Notes: a model not told the origin generated them from the letters alone. 30,762 nucleotides of DNA from Lingula anatina (GCF_001039355.2 NW_019775915.1:139034-169795); one strand, 5' to 3'; numbered from the stretch's first letter, positions 11,992 to 22,500 are shown. Program-made: numbers and translations.

Positions 11992-11999
11992 CTTGAACG

Positions 12000-12309
12000 G
12001 CTTGAATTTCAGCTGAAATAAATAATATCAAAGACTCTGGTACGCGTTCTTACATAAAGGACCCAAAGAATATGCAATTTATATTTTGTTGTTAAATATC
12101 ATACAGTATATGCATCACAGACACAATTCTCACCGGCACCTCACAAAATTCAGGAAAACAAACATTCGCTGTCTGAGATGTAATCAAATAACAAAGACTA
12201 TCAGCGTTGTTTCTGTACTTATATAAAGAAGGATACACTATCTTACGTGACGCAAAGACAGATTTATATGACACAAAGATTGTGCCACGTGTATTCGTTG
12301 TTCCATCAC
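12000..12309. other. SULT-A upstream region, no gene seen
   Basis: AT-rich DNA that should include the unplaced 5' exon of SULT-A. A stretch at about 12125-12200 (TCTCACCGGCACCTCACA..) is a diverged direct repeat of about 12601-12665 (TCTCACTGGCGCATCACA..), flanking the palindromic element. Confidence 0.45.
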
Positions 12310-12585
12310 CAGGCCTACCCAACTACCAGACTCGGCACATAAGGATTCTGAATTAACCGGTATATCGGCCCACACTACCCGTTTTCAAGGTATGTGTAAG
12401 ATCGCATTTCGGAGTATCAGTCAGAACACCGACAGGATGAGCCCGCGGCCGTCCTACAGAATTTGTTGTGGGGTATGATACTCAGAAATGCGATCTGACA
12501 CATACCTTGAAAACGTGTAGTGTGGTCCGATATACCGGTGAATTCAGGATCCTTATGTGCCGAGTCTGGTAGTTGGGTAGGCCTG
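12310..12585. mobile_element. Long palindromic (foldback) MITE
   Basis: Arms of about 115 bases form a near-perfect inverted repeat. Both begin CAGGCCTACCCAACTACCAG and run through CTCGGCACATAAGGAT and GGTATGTGT. The spacer is about 40 bp and GC-rich. ATCAC precedes it and ATTAC follows, a possible imperfect 5-base target duplication. No coding capacity; superfamily not assigned. Confidence 0.8.
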
Positions 12586-12604
12586 ATTACATCACATACC
12601 CTTC

Positions 12605-12983
12605 TCACTGGCGCATCACATAATTCAACAAAACTGAGACGTGATCAAACAACGACCATATAAAGCATATGTTCAAAGATTGACGAAATAATCCAAGAGG
12701 GAGCACCTTGATATAAATAATGAGTTTTAGTCATCCGGAGCTTAGCAATCACTGCGCTGTATCAACAAAAGCATTCAGCAATGCTGACGATTGTGCACGT
12801 AGCGTCGTTTTTTTTTTATTAATCGACAAATACTGGTATCATTGAGTGACGATTAAAAGGGCAAATACCATGTTATTGACATATGTATTGTTATAAAAGT
12901 GTCGCGTCATGTGCCCATGCATCTCCTGCTTTCCTTATCTACAACACGTGGTTTGAACTACTATTACACCTAAGTTTTTATAC

Positions 12984-13034
<51 letters not shown>

Positions 13035-13449
13035 TAATGAATAAATAAGTTCCTAGTAAACAAAATGACTAACTGTACACAGTGAACATTATACGTATTT
13101 GACCATTGGACCCATTTGAACTGACGGATATTAGTCTTAGTATAACATTTGATTTTAGTAAAGATTCAATCCATACGTTTTGAGTCCTTGCGCTGGCCAG
13201 TGACTTCGGTGTGCTTACATTTCACGTCTGGTCGTTAAATTGACAGTGCACATATTTCTATCTATGATTATATACCCCGTCAGGATATTAACAGCTGAGT
13301 GTGAGTCCACTGTATGCAATTAACTACAAAATGAACCGAACTTTACACCCGCATACTTACGAGATACAGACGAGGTTTACCCAGATGATAATGTATGCTG
13401 AGTGGATCCAGTTTTAGTCCGTTGCACACAGACGATCGACCTCACTGCT
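12605..13449. other. Intergenic spacer
   Basis: No gene or splice pattern recognised. It contains an (AAT)n microsatellite at 12987-13032. Confidence 0.5.
12987..13032. repeat. (AAT)n microsatellite
   Basis: Trinucleotide run of about 15 units. Confidence 0.95.
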
Positions 13450-13453
13450 TTAA

Positions 13454-13677
13454 GCCCCCTTTACACTGGACGGCGGCCTTTCTGTGTCCCATAGTGCTGC
13501 CCCGTGTGAGAGTAAAAAAAATAAATAAATAAACACTTCACGTGCCGACAACTGGCCGGTCATTCAACATTCACTCTGCTCCCATTCTGCTTGTGCCTCC
13601 TTTCCCCGACCACAGCGATGCCAGTTTCATGGTCGCACAAAGGACACAGAAAGGACGTCGGCCAGTGTAAAGGGGGC
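13454..13677. mobile_element. TTAA-flanked MITE
   Basis: A 224-bp element with inverted ends GCCCCCTTTACACTGG and an inner match CTTTCTGTGTCC. It is flanked by TTAA at 13450-13453 and 13678-13681. The ends differ from those of the TTAA element at 2061, so it is a separate family with the same target (piggyBac or Kolobok type). Confidence 0.88.
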
Positions 13678-13681
13678 TTAA

Positions 13682-14724
13682 CACATTAAGTTGAATATAT
13701 TTCTCCGATGGTGTGACACGAGTCGCAGCGCGTATCGCTGTTAACAAAACGGATTGTTTATGTTTACATAGTAAATAGAATAGCTTATTGATTTCTTCAT
13801 CAGATATGCAGCACTTTCATTTTCATATTGCATAGTTTAGACTAACGCAGTAACAGCCTGACAACTAATCCACTGGTAAACTAGAGTGTTTTAATGACAG
13901 TTAACCAATGGGTAAGTCACTCCTAGATACCGAGAATTCCATCTATTCCACTTTTACAGAAAATGATTGCACGTTGGCGCTAGTCCTACGTCTTAACACT
14001 TAATATTAAATTATAATCCGCTCTTATTGATTTTTAGTATCACACAAATCACGATTAAAGCATGACATTGCAGTAATTGTTATCAAAGCTGTAAGTTTAA
14101 ACACAGAATATATCTTCACCTTTCAATTAGTCTCTACATTATTACTAAGGTCCTACCTTTTGATATTTTAATGCCTCTGTTTGACAGACGTTGTCTCTGA
14201 TCTCACACATCTACGTATTGCTACTGCACTGGTCTGCTTACCTTTTATATCATCTGCCCCAACTCTTTCATCATTTCCTTCTGTGTCAAAAACATACGTA
14301 TACTTTTTGGTCACCTAATTTTTGACCCCATCCTCCACGTTTTTATTGCCACATCATCCCCTTAATGTATTAAATTTCAGATGTAGAATGACATGGGATT
14401 GCCACATGCCATGATTTTCCGTGGAGGTAAATAACAAAAAATACTTTTATGTCAAAATTACACACACGCTTTCCGGGTAAAAAATTTGCTTAAATCAATC
14501 CATGTATACACTAAGGGCTCCAGAGTGTGAAATGAGCGGTTAACACCAAATATCTACAAATTTCTCCCTCTCTCTCTGTCTCTCTCTCTCTCTCTCTTTC
14601 TCTATCTCTCTCTCAGGGCCTGCTGTAACAAACGCAGCCAGATCTAGAGTTACAAACACTTGTATATGTGCGACAGAGGTCACGTCTTATCGGGTCAAAA
14701 ACAGGGACGCGCTTTCGCTTAATC
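13682..14724. other. Intergenic spacer before the duplicated block
   Basis: No gene recognised. It contains a (TC)n run at about 14567-14614. The region shares no similarity with sequence upstream of the SULT-C block, so the duplication begins to its right. Confidence 0.5.
14567..14614. repeat. (TC)n microsatellite
   Basis: Imperfect dinucleotide run with a few interruptions. Confidence 0.9.
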
Positions 14725-14753
14725 ACCGCATGGACTGGAGGTTGACCTGGAGC

Positions 14754-14761
14754 TGACGTCA
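14754..14761. promoter_or_regulatory. Full cAMP-response element (TGACGTCA) in SULT-B 5' region
   Basis: The perfect CRE palindrome lies in a segment (about 14729-14800) conserved in the SULT-C block. That segment ends with a good donor, CAA|GTAAGT at 14801. It could be a promoter-proximal site or part of a 5' non-coding exon; the coding exon 1 has an acceptor (GCTACCAG|CC) just before its ATG, so such an exon is expected. Confidence 0.5.
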
Positions 14762-14960
14762 GCAGGCTTAACCCCGAAGCGGCACCTAAACTCAGTACAA
14801 GTAAGTAAGTGCAACGTTACATTGCAAAACTTAAGCTAAACTTTAGGAATTTGGGCCAATATGGATGGATTGTTATCTCTGTAACGATTGAGTTGACTTC
14901 ATCTCCATCCATTGCATGTGCTGAGTACAGCACAGAGCGCAGCTCGTATAGCGTTTTGGT

Positions 14961-15360
14961 TGGAGGTGTGACAAAAATAGGGACTGTTTACTACAGCGCA
15001 CTCTGTACATAAAAGGCGCGACGCCACTACAGCACATATTGTGAGGCCTGCTTTGCGTCAGGTCTCTCCATGCAAAGGTTAAGGTTATGGATTTATCTGT
15101 CAAAGACATTGATATGGCATGCCTCAGTGAAAAATGACTGAAGGCAAGATGTATGTGGTGGTGAGGGGATCAATCAAACAGAAATAAGTAAGTCTTCGAA
15201 TTAGCAACAGAGGTCAGGGTGGAAGGGTTGGAGGTGTGACAGGAATAGTGACGGTTTACTACACTGTACTGTATACATAAAAGGCGTCACGCCAGACTAC
15301 GGCCTGCTTTGCGTCAAGTTTCTCCATTTAGATGTTTATGGTATGGTTTAGCTACCAAAT
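14961..15360. repeat. Internal direct repeat in the SULT-B 5' intron
   Basis: A stretch starting GTTGGAGGTGTGACA at about 14957 recurs at about 15226. Both copies pass through TTTACTACA, GTACATAAAAGGCG or GTATACATAAAAGGCG, GGCCTGCTTTGCGTCA and a terminal ACATTGATA. Spacing is about 270 bases and the copies are diverged. The SULT-C block also has it (about 23207). Confidence 0.65.
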
Positions 15361-15406
15361 ACATTGATAGGATCTGTATAATATATTAAAAAAAGACTGA
15401 AGACAC

Positions 15407-15407
<1 letters not shown>

Positions 15408-15468
<61 letters not shown>
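15408..15468. repeat. Poly-T followed by (GT)15
   Basis: 31 T residues (15408-15438) followed by (GT)15 (15439-15468). The SULT-C block lacks the long T and GT runs, so it expanded after the duplication. Confidence 0.92.
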
Positions 15469-15471
<3 letters not shown>

Positions 15472-15577
15472 GTGGCATGCATGCAAACAAAAAATAAGTA
15501 AACCTCCGCGTGTGTTAAGCATACTAGTATATGTACTGTATCCATGTAATGTTTGAGTGTATGATTCTCTTAGCTAA

Positions 15578-15885
15578 GGGACCATTCAGAATGAGAAGAG
15601 CCGAGGTCTGGCAAGGCTGTGACCTAAATATAACGGACCTACACGAAAGAAAGACCGCTTAATCCTGTTTTGTTCTCTCCGCCTCTCACACGCCTCCCCA
15701 CGCGTCGTCCCTGCAGGGGCATAGTAATTAAATCTCGGTTAAATTCAACCGGTCGAGGGATGACGCGTGGGGAGGCGTGTGAGAGGCGGAGAGATCATTA
15801 CAGGATTAAGCGGTCTTCCTTTCATGTAGGTCTGCGATATTTAGGTCGCGGCCTAGCTAGACCTCGTCTCGATCTGAATGGTCCC
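15578..15885. mobile_element. PIF/Harbinger-type MITE, only in the SULT-B block
   Basis: A 308-bp foldback element with ends GGGACCATTCAGA and TCTGAATGGTCCC, flanked by TAA at 15575-15577 and 15886-15888. The SULT-C block has the empty site with one TAA (23666-23668), which proves a 3-base target duplication. TAA/TTA targets and GG-initial ends fit PIF/Harbinger. The arms pair over long stretches (CTCTCCGCCTCTCACACGCC with its complement). Confidence 0.9.
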
Positions 15886-16753
15886 TAAGTTTAGCAGACC
15901 CCTTAGGCCCTGCTTCCAGTGCTTATGTCTACTTTAATTGTTTGCCCCCACCCCAAGCCTATACATGTACGTTGTATATACATGAATGATCGATTTTATT
16001 TGAGTTTAAAGCATAAAACGAGTAACCTGCCTTCAACTCACCAAAGCTCTATCACGACGCGGAGAATCTCAAGGAAGCCAGTCGTCTTTACGCCAAAAAC
16101 CATGCATCTTTTACATTTACACGTAAAAGCTCACATATACCGGATAACCCCATAACGGAAATTGGCCAATAACCTATAGAGTTATTTAGGACGTCCCAAA
16201 GTGTCCTGCCGGATCCTATATGAAATTGCCCGAATTTTTACAAGATCCTATAGGTCTTGCGTTTCCTGATAGTGTTTATAGGCTACATAGGGGATTTCCG
16301 TAAAGGAATCATGTTTATTCTTACAATATGCAAACTGTAATATGTTATTTTTGGCCGCTACCAGCCGGAAAATGGTTCTGAAGGCAATAAGGTCGTTCTT
16401 CAGACGACTTTACATCCTGTTGGTGGATCTGTACACGTTCCCAGAACTGCGGCCAGTGTTTCTAGCTGGCATGAAGAACGGGATGTTGGGCCTGATTTTT
16501 AAAGGTCCAATTTATAAAGATGTAAGCGACAGTTACGGTGGGAGTGCCCGGGTGATGTATATTCAAGGAGTGCCGCTGCCTCCCTTCCCTTCAATGCATG
16601 CTAACTAGTACTAGAACAGGATGGATTCAAGGCCCGCAGTGACGATGTATGGGTAGTTAATTGGCCAAAATCAGGTACGGGAAAGGGGTGGTTATTGTTT
16701 ATATTTATATTATTTTATATTTTGACTTCTTAAAATGTCGCACATCACACTTA

Positions 16754-16967
16754 AAGCGCATTCAGAACAAATGATCCGCAGAGTAAGTGATCTGCCGACT
16801 AAACAAGGTCAACCTCACTTGAAAAGCGACGCCCCCCCCTCTCGCCTCTGAACACGCCGTCGCTGCAGGGGTCTAGCAATTAATCCTTGCAGCCAAGTTT
16901 TAATCCGGTAAATGGCGCTTGTGGAGGCAGGAAAACCATAAGCGGATCATCTGTTCTAATGCGCCAT
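16754..16967. mobile_element. Harbinger-like MITE in SULT-B intron 1, shared with SULT-C
   Basis: Inverted ends near AAGCGCATTCAGAACA and TGTTCTAATGCGC, with TTA/TAA beside them. The interior GTCGCTGCAGGGG..AGCAATTAA resembles the interior of the 15578 element. The same element is at 24380-24600 at the same place in SULT-C intron 1, so it was inserted before the duplication. End positions are approximate. Confidence 0.65.
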
Positions 16968-18180
16968 TAAAATAACAGAATTGGCACACATATCCTTCGC
17001 GTTATCCTTTCTATGTATGAACCTGCGGTTTATCAACATTTCGACTTATTTTTACAGGCACACATTGGATGTGGGAAATAGTCAAGATGATTACTTCTGG
17101 GCGGGCAGAATTAAATGACTCTTCTAAAGGAGGCGCCATGTTTCCGGAACTGTGTCCGCTCTACGTAATAGAAAATATGGCGTCACCGCGTGTCCTGAAT
17201 ACGCACGTGCCTCTAAAACTTTTCCCAAAGGCGGCGCTGAATAGCAAGATAATCTTCGTAGTTCGTAACCCAAAGGATGCATATGTGTCTTTATATTATC
17301 ACGCAACAGGTATGGAGCTGAAGTCAGCGAATTGCTCTTGGAACGGGATGTATGAACTGCTGGTGAACGGCAAAGGTAAAATCTATGGGAGCCAATATGT
17401 CCTCATTCCCCATTACTTCTGAGGTGGCCCTCTTCTCTGCTTCCATATTGAATTAAGAGTGGTAACGAGTGAATTGAACAAAACCAAAATGTTTTTTGCA
17501 CTCTATATGATGTAGTGCTTTTCACGTCTACAGTGTTATACTCCCCCTCCCCCCCACCCAAACACACACAATAAGAACCCTACATGTATATCCGCGTTTA
17601 AATTTTACTTCACTGAACCAACTAACACTACAACTGCATTTGATCATTGGAATGCATCAACAGTTGGTTACTGCATTTTACCATGTAGCGATATAGACCA
17701 AAGTATTTGCAATAACCGTTGTGAGACCGGTCCCAGATCTTTAACGTGTTGGTGAGGTTTCTCTACTAGCGCCGTTACTTCGCTATAAATGACACGAGCG
17801 CCCTCTATCGATTGTTTCAGAAATGAGGTTTTTTAAACGCTTACGTTACAATTAGCGCCCATGCACCTGTCGTTTCAGCTCAATATGGCGACTGGTTCGA
17901 CCACGTGGAAGAGTGGTTGAAAGTTCTGGAGAATAATCCAAACGCCCTGATTGTGACGTATGAGGACATGCAAATGGTAAGAAAACTGCAGGTTTCCTCA
18001 ATGGCGGATGAAATGCTTGCTAGAGGAGAGGAAGGGGCGACGGGGGGATTTTTACCAACGAAGGGACCAAAAGACAAACAAAGTACATAGCGACAACATT
18101 ACTGCAGTATGCGGATAGCAGTGATCATATTATTTTTCTTGTTTCAATTTGCCGATTTTATCATTTAAAGATGGGAGGGG

Positions 18181-18250
18181 AAGTCCTTAGCCGGGAAGGG
18201 GGGGTCTTTTTCTGAAAAAGTGGACCTTGCACCAAACAATCTTCATGTAC
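18181..18250. mobile_element. Fragment of the hAT-like MITE family
   Basis: The segment GTCCTTAGCCGGGAAGGGGG..TTTTTCTGAAAAAGTGGACCTT..CATGTAC matches the reverse complement of the right half of the MITE at 3318-4875. It lies in SULT-B intron 3 and lacks the other end. Confidence 0.6.
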
Positions 18251-18684
18251 CTAAATCATTTTATTCATTACTGAACATATCTTAATGCCTATCACCGTTT
18301 TGTTTTATTTCAGGACCTTAAGAAACAAGTGCGTCTAGTGGCCGAGTTTTTGGGACATGAAAAATCAGAGCAGTTCTACAGCGACGTGGCTAGACTTTGC
18401 TCCTTTCAGCATATGAAGAAAGACAAGAAAGATGTCAGAAGTGTCTGGGCGGAGGATAGCGAAGGCATATTTAGGAAAGGTAATATCGGTGCAGAATGAG
18501 GATTCATCCTTTCTTTCAGAGGAGTAATATCAAAATAATTTATTTAATTTGCTATTGTGTATGAGCCTACGGTTTTTTCAGAAAGCTTCACTGGGATATT
18601 TCCGTGTGTGTCCCACTCCCAGTATTGGAGCATCGAAGTGTGGTCAAAATAAAATTATAAGTCCATGGCACATATATTTACATA

Positions 18685-18930
18685 CACACAATTGACAATA
18701 GAAATATCACCCCCTGAATAAGAGTGATCAAAGTAGGCAGATCTTGAGTAGTTATAATGCCTGGTCTACTTATAATGTCACTAATGAGTATAAAACCTCT
18801 ATACCGTGGATTTTTTTTAAATTTGATGTTAATAAAATGATGCCAGGAGCATATCACTCCCCAGTCATCTATCTCCCCCAAAGTATAGCAGGTTCAGCAG
18901 GGGTGACACTTCTATTGTCCATTGTGTGTG
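18685..18930. mobile_element. Tc1-derived MITE in SULT-B intron 4
   Basis: A 246-bp element flanked by TA (18683-18684 and 18931-18932). Its left end matches the right end of the Tc1 element at 3406-4793 in reverse (CAGATCTTG, ATGCCTGGTCTACTTATAATGT, ACTAATGAGTATAAAAC). Its right end matches the left end of that element (TTTGATGTTAATAAAATGAT, CCAGGAGCATATCA). It is therefore an internal-deletion derivative with no transposase. The SULT-C intron reads through the site without it. Confidence 0.93.
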
Positions 18931-19347
18931 TATTGTATTGTTTGGTTCTAGTTTATAAAATATGGCGACAAAAGTGTGCTGGAATGACTGTTTTGTGTAC
19001 TTCACAGTTGTTCGTGCGGGTTACAAAAACATGACAAAATCACGACTTTGTATTTCATTTAAAGTACATGAAAATCCAACTGCAAGCAATAAGTGGTAAA
19101 GTGAAGCATAAATACATTCGGGATCGAGGCGATGAAGCCGATTTTTTTATTCAGTTTAAAATGGACATCCATTTCCTTTCACTTATTTGTTTGTTTGTTT
19201 TCAGGCACGGTGGGAGATTGGAAGAATCATTTCACGTTGGCTCAGAACGAGGAGTTCAATCAGATATTCTGCAGGAGGATGAAGAACATCAATCTTGACT
19301 TGAAATTTGAGCTTTGAAATGTCGCGTTTTTGGCTATCCAAAGCCGG

Positions 19348-20521
19348 TGTGACAGTAATCCAAGTCCCCCAGGACTTCGGTTCCTGGTAATGGTTGTCCC
19401 CAGGACTACCATTACTTGGGAAAAGTAGTCCTTGTGGGACTTAGGTTCCTGCCTCATAATTATAGTAGGTAGGACTTATATTACTGGCGGACTTTTATTC
19501 CTGTCACCTATGACGGTAATGTAAGTCTGGCCATTTGAAAGTCCTATCCTTATGTAATAACATGGTTAAATGATATAATTATTAATGTATATGAAAATCT
19601 TTCTGGTGGGCCATATATAAGACAAACAATGAAATGTTTGCAATTTCAGCTCGTCTGTGTAGTGGTTAGCGTGCAAGATCATAAGGTATGTATTCATGAA
19701 TCGTCTTGTTACATACTTGGGTTGGAGACCTACCTTTGACCTGACCTTACCCCACCCCCACCTCAATTAACTTGTTCTAGCTAGCTGTATGTTGTTGTTT
19801 TTAATGAATAATATTCTCAATTATGTGATTACACTTAAACTAGTTTTTAAAGCCTCAATGCGCCAAAATACCAAAGGAATATAACAGAACATTATATATA
19901 ATTTCAAATTCTAAACTGCATCGATTTGTCTTAAATCCTCTTTCCAAGAACAACTTTCCACTGAGTTTGAAGTAATTTTTCGATTTCTGCGAGTGTAAAC
20001 CGAAAAATAAATTAGTCTAAGAACGGAGATCCCGTTTTCTTGTGTAGTTATTTTCCCCTCATTTGAAGACCTAAGAAGGTCAATGACATGTAAAAATTGT
20101 GTTTACTACAAAAAACATACACATAATAAAATAAATGAAGAAAAACTATGGGAACCGTGTAGTTTGTGTTACTTCATTAATATGCATATAAACTGCCTAT
20201 CGGAAAATAAAACATCAAAATAAAATGAACTTGTTCATTATATCTTTAAATCTAGTATATCTCTATATATTTTTATTCTTGTCATTCCTCTGTGTAAACT
20301 ATATATATGCGTTAATTACTAAAATGTTAGGAACGCATGTCCATTTAGCAAGTGCATTACTACACGTAGGACTTGATAACCTGGGAGCCTTCGTCCTAGT
20401 TAATCCTAGTAAACGTATGTCCTAGGACTGTCATTCCTAGCAAAGCATGCCCCAGGACTTGCATTTCCAGGACTTCGTGTCCGGGCGGACTTGCGGTACT
20501 AGGACGTGCACTCCTGCCACA
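19348..20521. mobile_element. Ginger1-like non-autonomous transposon, copy 1
   Basis: The ends are TGTGACAGTAATCC and (reversed) TGTGGCAGGAGTGC, giving TG..CA termini, flanked by CCGG at 19344-19347 and 20522-20525. A CCGG-specific 4-base duplication with TGT..ACA ends is the published signature of Ginger1 transposons. Both ends carry many short GTCC..GGAC palindromes (for example GTCCTAGGAC). The 1174-bp interior has no meaningful coding sequence. The inverted repeats are imperfect. The assignment rests on ends and target only. Confidence 0.68.
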
Positions 20522-21409
20522 CCGGTGTCAAGCAACACAGAGTCCTACCATTCTAGGGTCCGGCGGACCCGGTGTTTTAAAACTGAGAGTCCGGCGGACT
20601 CCCTGTCTCGAAATAACGGGTCCCGGACTCTATGTTCTGAAATGTAGAGTCCCCCTAGACACTCTATTTCAGTATGGAAAGTCCTAGGACCCTACGTTTT
20701 AATACTGAAAGTCCGCATTGAAGAGCAATAATGAAATCTCACACTTAAAACATAATGTTAACTGATACGGAGAGAAGAATTATAAGGATTAAAGGTAAAA
20801 CATTAAAGGTAAACATTCTTAACCTCTGTTAAAGTGTAAAGCGTAGTATAAATGTGCATTGTTCGCATTTCATAAACTAATTTGCAGTATTATCTTTTGG
20901 CAATTGAGAAAGAACATAACTTAAGAAATATAAATTTATTCAGAATACATAAGTGCCCTTGGTGAACTTCCTGATTTTACAAAAAAAAGTTTATTTTATT
21001 AATCAGTATAGTAATTGTTTTTTCTCCTCAATGTCATTTTCTCTTTGTCGTGCATTTCTTGTAACAAGGCAGTTTTCTTATCTTCGCTTTCTACTACTTT
21101 CCTCCATCTCCCCTTCTTCCTCTCTTCATTTCCACTCTCTACTCCAAATGCATGTAACCTTTCTTACAGCTCTGTAATATAAGCAGCAGCTTTCGAGCTA
21201 AATCATAAATATAAATATGTACCTTAAATGTACATGTAAGTTTCGCTTTTATTAAACAGTCTTGAAGTTAAACGAGTATAAATGTATAAAACTTATAATT
21301 AATTTATAATGGTTTGCAGCGCTTCTCCTTATTGCTCTTTTCTTATTGTCGGTTGTTCGTCTTCTGTATCTGCCATGTTGTAAATAAGGTCGCACTGCTT
21401 GAAAACCCA

Positions 21410-21693
21410 CCCGCACAAAAATGCAGTAGTATCGAAGTAGCAAAGAAGCATTAACGCAGTAGTGGTGTGGAGCATATTTGCAGTAGAAATGCAGTATAGC
21501 CTACTTCGATTCTACTTCAAAAATAACATAGGGTTGTACAGAGGAGGAGCATTAATGCAGTAGATTAGCAGCATGATAGAAGCATGTTTCAAATATGCTA
21601 ATTAGCGCCCAATGCGAAGCAGATTTGAGGCATATCTGCAGTATGATTGCAGTAGTCTACTGCACTGGAGCATCTACTGCGTTTTCGTGCGGG
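21410..21693. mobile_element. 284-bp MITE (CCCGCAC ends), intergenic copy
   Basis: Ends CCCGCACAAAA and TTTTCGTGCGGG; CA precedes it (21408-21409) and follows it (21694-21695). The interior repeats TGCAGTA or CTACTGC about nine times. It has the same length as the copy inside SULT-C exon 2 and is nearly identical to it. No coding sequence. The ends match no superfamily I know. Confidence 0.9.
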
Positions 21694-22382
21694 CATGCTG
21701 ACAGAGTAAGACATCGCGAAGAGCTAGCCATTTTATACCCTGAAAAACATGGAACACATTCCTTTTGGGTTGATTCAATTTTAATTTAGGTTATGCAACT
21801 TAAATTAAAACTTTATATAAATTGGTAAACAAAATTAAATGAGTACATTTTTAATTAACTCCATAAGCATGTATATTTAATAACTAATTAATTTCGTCAG
21901 TTTCCAGAAAATACATATTTTGCACAATTTGGCATTGATGCACTGTATAACGCTAGCTGTCACACATTTATGTCACACATTTATGTCATTGCAGCCTAAG
22001 TCACGGGTATAGTCTAAATAAAAGGAACGTTTTGCACAGTTTAGCATCGATTCATTGTGTATCACTAGCTTGCACACATGTGCGAGTGGTAATCAAATAA
22101 GTCACGCGTGTATATAGTCCAAAGCATCACAAAGCAATGGGATATGTGTGAAATATTTTAAGTAAGTCCAATTAAAAAAGGTATGGAATGTAATCAAAAG
22201 TGAGTATAACACATATTATTGCGGAATGACACACTATAAATGGACAGTAAGTTAAATATTTAACTATAGATTTAAAAAACAAGAGTGAAAATAGAGGCGT
22301 TAAAATGTCAACTCTAGTGTGGGACTCGAACCAACATATTGTTTAATTTCTGCATACTTCCCTGTCATTGGATACCATGTGA

Positions 22383-22500
22383 TAGATACAATACGAGTCG
22401 CCGAGCTGTACGTGAAATATTACGAGTGTATTGGCGAGCCGCAGGCGAGACAATACACAAGTAATTTTCACGCACAGCTCGGCGACGAGTGTTGTATCTG
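22383..22500. repeat. Long hairpin, about 58-base arms
   Basis: The left arm (TAGATACAATACGAGTCGCC..) pairs with the right arm (..GGCGACGAGTGTTGTATCT) around an apex at about 22441, with near-continuous pairing through GAGCTGTACGTGAAA and GTGTATTG. A second inverted pair, GCTTAAACCACGGC (22501) and GCCGTGGTTTAAAG (about 22624), lies beside it, so the whole of 22383-22640 may be one foldback element. Confidence 0.8.

Larger units (their letters stand above)
16372..19317 (+). pseudogene. Cytosolic sulfotransferase SULT-B, frameshifted in exon 1
   Basis: Five exons: 16372-16674, 17058-17375, 17879-17976, 18314-18479, 19205-19317, with intron phases as in SULT-A. Exon 1 is 303 nt against 301 nt in SULT-C: two extra bases (AG) follow codon 78, and TAG at 16606-16608 ends the frame after MHAN. 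The PAPS loop WPKSG is then out of frame. Exons 2-5 remain open and well conserved: THWMWE, catalytic His in [33 protein letters not shown], stop at 19315. Without the insertion the protein would be 331 residues. All splice sites are intact, so the lesion is young or could be a sequencing error. No downstream Met would keep the PAPS loop. The original poly(A) region is missing, because the duplicated sequence ends 26 bases past the stop and is followed by a transposon. Confidence 0.88.
14725..19343. repeat. Tandem duplication, left copy (SULT-B block)
   Basis: This block matches 22982-27484 from the CATGGA..GAGGTTGACCTGG segment to GGCTATCCA after the last sulfotransferase exon. Differences are mostly point changes plus discrete insertions. 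Present only in this copy: a Harbinger-type MITE (15578-15885) and a Tc1 MITE (18685-18930). Absent from this copy: the 284-bp MITE in exon 2 and about 545 bp of extra sequence found in SULT-C intron 1. Confidence 0.88.

Noticed and set aside
15348-15545. Minus-strand frame rich in His-Thr and Lys
   Set aside because: Translation of the GT and T microsatellites.
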